Positions 1 to 4,999 of a stretch of 8,007 nucleotides of DNA are shown one piece after another; position 1 is the first letter of the stretch, and every line of letters begins with the position of its first letter. This stretch comes from Ruminococcaceae bacterium UBA3329 (GTDB lineage Bacteria; Bacillota; Clostridia; Oscillospirales; Acutalibacteraceae). Under the pieces are notes generated by a model. The model saw nothing but the letters and a program-made list of their open reading frames with translations, did not search any database and had not been told where the DNA came from. The stretch is from the NCBI GenBank assembly GCA_002361875.1, contig DERX01000047.1, forward strand, positions 85,746 through 93,752, in the 5' to 3' direction. The position numbers and the translations under genes are program-made.

Positions 1-13
1 CCCACTGAAACCC

Positions 14-124
14 CGAGGAGCTAATGCTCCCTGCACAGGTTGCAATCGGTCGCAAGCTCTGCTTTTTGCAAGCAAAGCAGGAGCGTTGCTACGATTTAAA
101 TTTTGGCAGGGTGAAAGCTCCTCG
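14..124. repeat. Long imperfect inverted repeat / structured element upstream of glgB
   Basis: The segment can fold as one long interrupted hairpin. Pairing blocks read from the sequence are 14-22 with 116-124 (CGAGGAGCT/AGCTCCTCG), 29-34 with 106-111 (CCCTGC/GCAGGG), 44-48 with 92-96, 52-55 with 86-89, 56-59 with 81-84, and 60-65 with 74-79, leaving an 8-base apical loop at 66-73. It ends 31 bases before the glgB start. It may be a structured 5' leader RNA or a dispersed palindromic repeat; I do not recognise it as a known riboswitch class. I see no protein-coding gene and no convincing -35/-10 pair in bases 1-155, so the glgB promoter may lie outside the window or inside this element. Confidence 0.55.
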
Positions 125-155
125 CGCTCCCGTGCCGGAAAGGCTAATGTGAATT

Positions 156-2093
156 ATGAAGGAAAACAAAACCAAGGCAAATTCCGTAAAAATAAATAAC
201 AGCAAGAAAACAAAAAAGAGCGATGTGAATGAGGTTCCCGTTTATCTTTTTCATCAGGGCAATAATGCCCGTGCTTATGAATTTTTAGGCTCTCACAGAA
301 ATGATGACGGCTCGGTCGTTTTCAGAGTATGGGCGCCGCACGCCGAAAGCGTGTCCGTTGCAGGCGATTTTAACGGTTGGTCAGACAGTGAAAATGTAAT
401 GACAAAAATCTCCGACGGCGGAATTTGGGAATGTAAAATTGACGGCATAAAGCAGTATGACGCTTATAAATATTCAATTTTGACAAAACAGGGCAAGCGG
501 CTGATGAAGAGCGACCCGTACGGATTTCATATGGAAACCCGCCCGCAGAACGCGACAAAATTCTATGAGCTTGACGGCTATAATTGGAGCGACAGCAAGT
601 GGGAGGAAAATAAAAAATCCTCTGCCGTTTACGCAAAGCCCGTTAATATTTACGAGGTGCATTTAGGTTCATGGAAACAGCATGAGGACGGAAATTTTCT
701 TTCTTACCGCCAAATGGCTGACGAATTAGTGCCATATGTTAAGGATATGGGTTACACGCATGTTGAGTTTATGCCCCTTACCGAATACCCGTTTGACGGC
801 TCATGGGGCTATCAGGTTACGGGTTATTTTGCCGCAACCTCACGCTACGGCACACCGCACGATTTAATGTATTTAATTGACACTTTTCACAAAGCGGGAA
901 TAGGCGTAATTCTTGACTGGGTTCCCGCGCATTTCCCAAAGGATGCAAACGGACTTTATGAGTTTGACGGCACTTGCGTCTATGAATATGCCGACCCCAG
1001 AAAGGGCGAGCATTACGGCTGGGGAACAAGAGTTTTCGACTTCGGCAAAAATGAGGTACGCTCGTTCCTTTGCTCAAGCGCAATGTTCTGGCTTGACAAA
1101 TTCCATATAGACGGACTTCGTATTGACGCAGTCGCCTCAATGCTTTATCTTAACTATGACCGCAGGGACGGCGAGTGGATAGCCAACAAAAACGGCGGAG
1201 TTGAAAATTTAGAGGCGGTTGAATTTTTCCATAAGCTTTCAGAGCTTCTGTTCCGTGATTACCCCGGCGTTTTGATGATTGCCGAGGAAAGCACCGCTTG
1301 GCCAATGGTTACAAAGCCCGTGTTTATGGGGGGTCTTGGCTTTAACTTTAAGTGGAATATGGGCTGGATGAATGATATTCTCCGTTATTTCTCTCTTGAC
1401 GGTATTTACCGAAAGAACAATCACGGCTGTATAACATTTTCATTCTTCTATGCTTTTTCCGAGAATTTCATTCTGCCGATTTCTCACGATGAGGTTGTCC
1501 ACGGCAAATGCTCGCTTATTAACAAAATGCCGGGCACTTACGAAGAAAAGTTTGCGGGCGTTCGGGCGTTCCTCGGTTATATGATGGCGCATCCCGGCAA
1601 AAAACTGCTGTTTATGGGCAGCGAATTCGGTCAGTTTATTGAGTGGAATTACGAGCAGGGTCTTGACTGGCTTTTGCTCGATTACGATATGCACCGCAAA
1701 ATGCAAGGGTTTACAAGAGAGCTTAATAAGTTTTATAAAAAGAGTCCTGAGCTTTGGCAGGTAGATTATTCTTGGGAGGGCTTTTCTTGGATTTCGTCTG
1801 ATGACTGCGATAATTCCGTTATAGCTTTCCGCCGAATTGCCGAGGACAAGAAAGAAATTATAGCGGTTTGCAATTTTACAAATGTACGCCGTGAAAATTA
1901 CAGAATAGGTGTGCCTAAAGCCAATGCTTATAAAATAGTGTTCAATTCGGACGATGAAAAGTACGGCGGTTTCGGCATTTCGCAAAATCCCGAAAAAATT
2001 AAGACAGAGAAAATCCCGATGCACGGCTTTGACAAGAGCATTTCTCTTGACCTTCCGCCCATGTCCGCAATCTACCTTAAAAAGACAAGATAA
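156..2093 (+). CDS. glgB: 1,4-alpha-glucan branching enzyme GlgB
   Basis: This GH13 enzyme cuts alpha-1,4-glucan chains and re-attaches them through alpha-1,6 bonds to make the branch points of glycogen; it is cytosolic. The 645-residue protein has a Lys/Asn-rich tail (1-25), a CBM48/N-terminal beta-sandwich domain (about 40-140, with FRVWAPHAESVSVAGDFNGW at 56-75), a TIM-barrel (about 160-530) and a C-terminal beta domain. All GH13 signatures are present: DWVPAHF (254-260), GLRIDAVASM (320-329, nucleophile Asp324), AEEST (376-380, acid/base Glu377) and SHDEVVHGK (443-451, Asp445). The length suits branching enzymes with a short N-terminus. ATG 156 is the only reasonable start because an in-frame TGA lies at 150-152. 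The ribosome site is modest: AAAGG at 139-143, 12 bases away. It is the first gene of the visible glg cluster; whether glgC is co-transcribed across the 399-base gap is not clear. Confidence 0.97.
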   Translation: MKENKTKANSVKINNSKKTKKSDVNEVPVYLFHQGNNARAYEFLGSHRNDDGSVVFRVWAPHAESVSVAGDFNGWSDSENVMTKISDGGIWECKIDGIKQYDAYKYSILTKQGKRLMKSDPYGFHMETRPQNATKFYELDGYNWSDSKWEENKKSSAVYAKPVNIYEVHLGSWKQHEDGNFLSYRQMADELVPYVKDMGYTHVEFMPLTEYPFDGSWGYQVTGYFAATSRYGTPHDLMYLIDTFHKAGIGVILDWVPAHFPKDANGLYEFDGTCVYEYADPRKGEHYGWGTRVFDFGKNEVRSFLCSSAMFWLDKFHIDGLRIDAVASMLYLNYDRRDGEWIANKNGGVENLEAVEFFHKLSELLFRDYPGVLMIAEESTAWPMVTKPVFMGGLGFNFKWNMGWMNDILRYFSLDGIYRKNNHGCITFSFFYAFSENFILPISHDEVVHGKCSLINKMPGTYEEKFAGVRAFLGYMMAHPGKKLLFMGSEFGQFIEWNYEQGLDWLLLDYDMHRKMQGFTRELNKFYKKSPELWQVDYSWEGFSWISSDDCDNSVIAFRRIAEDKKEIIAVCNFTNVRRENYRIGVPKANAYKIVFNSDDEKYGGFGISQNPEKIKTEKIPMHGFDKSISLDLPPMSAIYLKKTR

Positions 2094-2116
2094 ATAATAT
2101 ATAACAAAAAAATAAT

Positions 2117-2141
2117 GTAGGGCGGGGGCTTGCTCCCGCCG
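2117..2141 (+). repeat. 25-base palindromic repeat, copy 1 (after glgB)
   Basis: The element contains an 8-bp stem (GGCGGGGG with CTCCCGCC, one G-U pair) closed by a CTTG tetraloop at 2129-2132, the stem-loop spanning 2121-2140. All 25 bases recur exactly at 6400-6424. It lies 24 bases after the glgB stop. Unlike the second copy it is followed by GAAAG and not by a T-run, so it should be a weak terminator at best. It may instead act as a 3'-end stabilising hairpin, or simply be a dispersed repeat. Confidence 0.8.
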
Positions 2142-2182
2142 AAAGTCCGGAAAATCACTGTATGTCGTCCCGTGACGGAGAT

Positions 2183-2191
2183 TGATATAAT
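2183..2191 (+). promoter_or_regulatory. Candidate extended -10 promoter for glgC-glgD-glgA
   Basis: The sequence TGATATAAT is a perfect TATAAT (2186-2191) preceded by the TG of an extended -10 element (2183-2184). No recognisable -35 box lies 16-18 bases upstream. If used, transcription would begin near 2198 and give a leader of about 295 bases that includes the hairpins up to 2409. The call rests on motif matching alone. Confidence 0.35.
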
Positions 2192-2205
2192 TTTGAAAAA
2201 TCAAC

Positions 2206-2276
2206 GGGAACCCCCGGCGAGGGTTCCCACGCAAAACAATCCACCGGATTATTTTGCGTCCCCTCCCGCGCTTTTT
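2206..2276 (+). promoter_or_regulatory. Two hairpins with a possible alternative terminator fold in the glgC leader
   Basis: Hairpin A pairs 2206-2213 (GGGAACCC) with 2221-2228 (GGGTTCCC) around a 7-base loop. Hairpin B pairs 2229-2242 with 2246-2259 (ACGCAAAA/TTTTGCGT plus AATCC/GGATT, one C-A mismatch). In an alternative fold, GAGGG at 2219-2223 and GC at 2217-2218 pair with CCCTC at 2261-2265 and GC at 2268-2269. This extends hairpin B at its base and excludes hairpin A. The extended stem is followed two bases later by TTTTT (2272-2276). That geometry would suit an attenuator, but no ligand domain is recognised and the pairing is inferred by eye. Confidence 0.4.
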
Positions 2277-2285
2277 AAATAAAAT

Positions 2286-2363
2286 AGTTTTGCAGTCTGC
2301 GGACTGCAAGGAAAGGCTTCGCCTCTCCACTCCACCGCCTTTTGAAAAAGGCGGGCGAAAACT
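2286..2363. repeat. Multi-hairpin palindromic element between glgB and glgC
   Basis: Three adjacent hairpins sit within a weak closing stem (AGTTTT 2286-2291 with AAAACT 2358-2363). They are 2290-2297 with 2302-2309 (TTGCAGTC/GACTGCAA), 2310-2317 with 2321-2328 (seven of eight pairs), and 2335-2342 with 2347-2354 (CCGCCTTT/AAAGGCGG, loop TGAA). The first hairpin and the closing stem share two bases, so not every pair can form at once. The dense GC palindromes with no coding sense resemble the dispersed intergenic repeats of clostridial genomes; that resemblance is an inference from style. No other copy occurs in this window. Together with 2117-2141, 2206-2276 and 2391-2409 it accounts for most of the gene-free stretch 2094-2492. 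Confidence 0.5.
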
Positions 2364-2390
2364 TTAATATTTTGCTATATTCAGTCTATA

Positions 2391-2409
2391 AATAAGCCTT
2401 ACGCTTATT
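2391..2409 (+). promoter_or_regulatory. AATAAGC/GCTTATT hairpin in the glgC leader
   Basis: A perfect 7-bp stem (2391-2397 with 2403-2409) with a 5-base loop lies 84 bases before the glgC start. Its arms are the same as the core arms of the hairpin just before glgA (4918-4943), although the spacing between the arms differs (5 versus 10 bases). No T-run follows, so it is not a terminator. It may be an RNA structure or a protein-binding palindrome. Confidence 0.4.
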
Positions 2410-2492
2410 CATTTTATATGCCCGTCTGTCAAATTCTTTAGGAAAACGGTACGGCGGACAAAAATACAGAAATTCTTTTAGGAGGAAAATAT

Positions 2493-3710
2493 ATGGCTCG
2501 TAAAAAGGAATGTATTGCAATGCTTCTTGCAGGCGGTCAGGGAAGCCGTCTGGGCGTACTCACAAAGAACATTGCGAAGCCTGCCGTACCCTACGGCGGT
2601 AAATACAGAATTATTGACTTCCCGCTTTCAAACTGTGTAAATTCAGGTATTAACACAGTGGGCATTTTAACCCAATATCAGCCGTTGGAGCTTAACGATT
2701 ACATCGGCAACGGCAGTGCATGGGACTTGGACCGCATTGACGGCGGTGTTCATATGCTCTCACCGTACCAGCAGATTAAGGGTATGGAGTGGTACAAGGG
2801 AACGGCAAATGCCATTTACCAAAACATAAACTTCATTGACCGTTATAATCCCGAGTATGTTGCCGTTCTTTCGGGCGACCACATTTACAAAATGGATTAC
2901 AACAAGATGCTTGATTACCACAAAAAGAACGATGCGGCATGCACAATTGCAATGCTCGAAGTTCCGTGGGAAGAGGCGTCACGTTTCGGTCTTATGATTC
3001 TCAATGACGACAATTCAATTTCAGAATTTGAGGAAAAGCCGAAAAATCCACGCAGTAACAAAGCGTCCATGGGCGTTTACATATTCACTTGGTCAAAGCT
3101 TCGCCGGTATTTGATTGACGACGAAAACAATCCCGATTCTTCAAACGATTTCGGCAAGGATGTTATCCCCGCAATGCACAAAGCAGGCGAGAGAATGTTC
3201 GCTTACCTTTTCGACGGTTACTGGAAAGATGTCGGCACAATCGACTCTCTTTGGGAGGCTAACCTTGACCTTTTAAATCCGAAGGTTGACCTTGATTTGT
3301 CGGATAATTCCTGGAAAATTTACTCAAGAACACCCACAACGCCGCCGCAGTACATCGCCGCAACGGCAGATGTTCAGAATTCAATGGTATCCGAAGGCTC
3401 AAGAGTATTCGGCGAGGTTGACTATTCAATCCTTTTCCACGATGTAACGGTTGAAGAGGGTGCGATGGTTCGCTATTCAATAGTAATGCCCGGCGCTGTT
3501 ATAAAGAAAGGCGCAGATGTTGAATATGCAATTATTGCCGAGGACGCGGTTATTGAATCGGGCGCAAAGGTAGGCGATTGCCCTGAAAATTACGCTGACC
3601 GTGATGAATGGGGTATTGCCGTTGTCGGTGCAGGTATAACAGTCGGCGAGGGCGCAAAGGTCGCACCGAAAGAAATGATTTCGGAAAACATTTCAAAGGA
3701 GGGCAAGTAA
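2493..3710 (+). CDS. glgC: Glucose-1-phosphate adenylyltransferase (ADP-glucose pyrophosphorylase) catalytic subunit GlgC
   Basis: GlgC makes ADP-glucose and pyrophosphate from ATP and glucose-1-phosphate, the committed and usually allosterically controlled step of bacterial glycogen synthesis. The 405-residue protein has the nucleotidyltransferase fold at about 1-270 and a left-handed beta-helix domain from about 285. Visible motifs are the nucleotide-binding loop LLAGGQGSRL (11-20), AKPAVPYGGKYRIIDF (28-43), WYKGTANAIYQN (100-111), SGDHIYKMDY (127-136, catalytic Asp129), the sugar-phosphate site FEEKP (179-183, Lys182) and YWKDVGTIDSLWEAN (243-257). The C-terminal part shows hexapeptide-like repeats with Ile/Val spacing (about 291-392). 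ATG 2493 follows a strong AGGAGG site at 2480-2485. The gene stops one base before glgD, which points to translational coupling and co-expression with its partner subunit. Confidence 0.97.
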   Translation: MARKKECIAMLLAGGQGSRLGVLTKNIAKPAVPYGGKYRIIDFPLSNCVNSGINTVGILTQYQPLELNDYIGNGSAWDLDRIDGGVHMLSPYQQIKGMEWYKGTANAIYQNINFIDRYNPEYVAVLSGDHIYKMDYNKMLDYHKKNDAACTIAMLEVPWEEASRFGLMILNDDNSISEFEEKPKNPRSNKASMGVYIFTWSKLRRYLIDDENNPDSSNDFGKDVIPAMHKAGERMFAYLFDGYWKDVGTIDSLWEANLDLLNPKVDLDLSDNSWKIYSRTPTTPPQYIAATADVQNSMVSEGSRVFGEVDYSILFHDVTVEEGAMVRYSIVMPGAVIKKGADVEYAIIAEDAVIESGAKVGDCPENYADRDEWGIAVVGAGITVGEGAKVAPKEMISENISKEGK

Positions 3711-3711
3711 T

Positions 3712-4827
3712 ATGACAGGACAGAATATTGTAGGAATTGTTTTCTCAAATGCTTATGACGAGTGCTTGCCTGAAATAACAGGGCTTCGCACAATGGGTTC
3801 TGTTCCGTTCGCGGGCAGATACCGTCTTATTGACTTTGCACTTTCAAATATGGTGAATGCAGACATTGAAAAGGTCGGCGTTATTACAAAGTCAAATTAT
3901 CAGTCACTTATGGACCACCTCGGCACGGGTAAGCCGTGGGATTTGTCAAGAAAAACCGAGGGAATGTTCCTGCTTCCGCCTTTTTCAACGGCAGAACAGG
4001 GCAGCAATGTTGATAAAATAGCATCGCTTAAAGGCGCAATGAGCTTTATCAGCCGTTCAAATGAGGAATATGTTCTCTTCTCCGACTGTAACACAGTGTT
4101 TAACGCTGATGTGCGTGATATTATGGATTTCCATACGGAAAAGGATGCGGACATAACCATTCTCTACAAGCACGGCAATTCTCCTGCTCTTCAGGACGCA
4201 ATGATTATGGATGTTGATTCTGACGGCAGAGTTACCAAGGTTTCGTTTGCACCGTCCGGCGCTGAAGATGTAAACTATTCTCTTAATATGATTCTTATGA
4301 AGAAGAGCCTTCTTGAAAGGCTTATGAATGAGGCTATCAGTCAGAATTTGACTGACTTTGAATCCGACATTATTCAGAAAAATGCTGACAAGCTTAAAAT
4401 TTACGGTCTTGAATTTAAGGATTATGCCGTTACAATCGACTCAATGGCATCTTATTTCAAGGCAAATATGAGTCTTTTGGATTCTCAAAACTGCTTAAAT
4501 CTTTTCAACTCCGAGCGTCCTGTTTACACAAAGCTTAAGGATGATATGCCCGCAACCTACGGCATAGGCTCAAGCGTTAAAAATTCACTTGTGGCAAACG
4601 GCTGTATTATTGAGGGCGAGGTTGAGAACTCAATAGTATTCAGAGGGGCAAGAATTGAAAAAGGAGCAGTTGTTAAAAATTCAATCGTAATGCAGGATAC
4701 ATACATTGCACAGAATTCCGTTATAAACTGTGTTATTACGGATAAAAATGTTGTTGTAACTCCGAATAAGACCCTTTCGGGCGCTGAAAATTACCCCGTT
4801 TACATCGGCAAGGGAATTGTTATCTAA
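3712..4827 (+). CDS. glgD: GlgD, non-catalytic ADP-glucose pyrophosphorylase homologue (partner/regulatory subunit)
   Basis: This 371-residue protein is a GlgC paralogue in fold and order of motifs, but its active site is degraded. The GGQGSRL loop of GlgC is replaced by SNAYDECL (12-19). An ungapped comparison of EYVAVLSGDHIYKMDY in GlgC with EYVLFSDCNTVFNADV here (119-134) puts Asn127 where catalytic Asp129 stands. The FEEKP sugar-phosphate lysine aligns with Ala180. The structural segment FAGRYRLIDFALSN (33-46) and the beta-helix C-terminus (about 285-371) are kept. In Firmicutes, GlgD is known to associate with GlgC and alter its activity, so a GlgC-GlgD heteromer is the expected product. 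The start is set by AAAGGAGGG at 3695-3703, inside the end of glgC; the two genes are separated by a single base. Confidence 0.95.
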   Translation: MTGQNIVGIVFSNAYDECLPEITGLRTMGSVPFAGRYRLIDFALSNMVNADIEKVGVITKSNYQSLMDHLGTGKPWDLSRKTEGMFLLPPFSTAEQGSNVDKIASLKGAMSFISRSNEEYVLFSDCNTVFNADVRDIMDFHTEKDADITILYKHGNSPALQDAMIMDVDSDGRVTKVSFAPSGAEDVNYSLNMILMKKSLLERLMNEAISQNLTDFESDIIQKNADKLKIYGLEFKDYAVTIDSMASYFKANMSLLDSQNCLNLFNSERPVYTKLKDDMPATYGIGSSVKNSLVANGCIIEGEVENSIVFRGARIEKGAVVKNSIVMQDTYIAQNSVINCVITDKNVVVTPNKTLSGAENYPVYIGKGIVI

Positions 4828-4842
4828 TTACAGAATAAAGAA

Positions 4843-4872
4843 ACAGCACTGCCATGTTTTCGGCGGTGCTGT
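4843..4872 (+). promoter_or_regulatory. Strong hairpin in the glgD-glgA gap
   Basis: An 11-bp stem (ACAGCACTGCC at 4843-4853 with GGCGGTGCTGT at 4862-4872, one U-G pair) closes an 8-base loop. It begins 15 bases after the glgD stop. It is followed by ACGGCAAATC and not by a T-run, so it is not a standard terminator. It may protect the 3' end of a processed glgCD message or form part of a glgA leader structure. Confidence 0.5.
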
Positions 4873-4898
4873 ACGGCAAATCAGTTTATATAATAATG

Positions 4899-4905
4899 AA
4901 AGGAG
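4899..4905 (+). promoter_or_regulatory. Strong ribosome-binding site ahead of the glgA region
   Basis: AAAGGAG lies 7 bases before GTG 4913, an ideal spacing. However, GTG 4913 is not in the glgA frame and opens a 28-codon frame instead. The first possible glgA-frame starts (GTG 4944, ATG 4950, 4953, 4962 and 4974) are 38 or more bases downstream. The hairpin 4918-4943 lies exactly between this site and GTG 4944. Confidence 0.6.
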
Positions 4906-4912
4906 CGATACC

Positions 4913-4999
4913 GTGCAAAATAAGCCGCTTTTAAGGCTTATTTGTGCGAATGATGTATCGCATGGCGATAAAAATGAAAGTATTATATGTATCGAGTGA
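4913..4999 (+). CDS. Possible 28-codon leader peptide overlapping the glgA start
   Basis: Starting at GTG 4913, well placed behind AAAGGAG (4899-4905), a 28-residue frame reads MQNKPLLRLICANDVSHGDK and then eight more residues, ending at TGA 4997-4999. It overlaps the first 26 bases of glgA in another frame. The codons run through the hairpin 4918-4943, so translating it would melt that stem. I recognise no protein family, and the peptide has no run of one amino acid of the kind seen in classical attenuation leaders. It may be a translated leader whose ribosomes hand over to glgA, or the ribosome site may serve glgA across a folded hairpin. The main support is the ribosome site and its spacing. 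Confidence 0.3.
   Translation: MQNKPLLRLICANDVSHGDKNESIICIE
4918..4943 (+). promoter_or_regulatory. AAATAAGCC/GGCTTATTT hairpin just before glgA
   Basis: A perfect 9-bp stem (4918-4926 with 4935-4943) closes an 8-base loop (GCTTTTAA). It begins 12 bases after the AGGAG core and ends directly before GTG 4944, the most upstream glgA-frame start. Once folded it would bring the ribosome site much closer to the glgA starts. The arms AATAAGC/GCTTATT also occur in the glgC leader at 2391-2409. Confidence 0.55.

Noticed and set aside
1440..2330. Long minus-strand open frame (296 codons) opposite the end of glgB and the hairpin region
   Set aside because: It lies antisense to well-conserved glgB sequence, shows no recognisable motif, begins within the palindromic gap, and its composition is what codon-biased glgB gives in reverse.
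2206..2354. CRISPR array from the repeated hairpins
   Set aside because: The hairpins differ from one another in sequence and there are no regular spacers or direct repeats.
2387..2392. TATAAA as the glgC promoter -10
   Set aside because: The upstream -35 region (TTTAAT or similar) is a poor match; the extended -10 at 2183-2191 is better, though also unproven.
4889..4894. Perfect TATAAT before glgA as a separate promoter
   Set aside because: No -35 box at 16-18 bases and no extended -10. Transcription would start around the ribosome site itself, leaving almost no leader.
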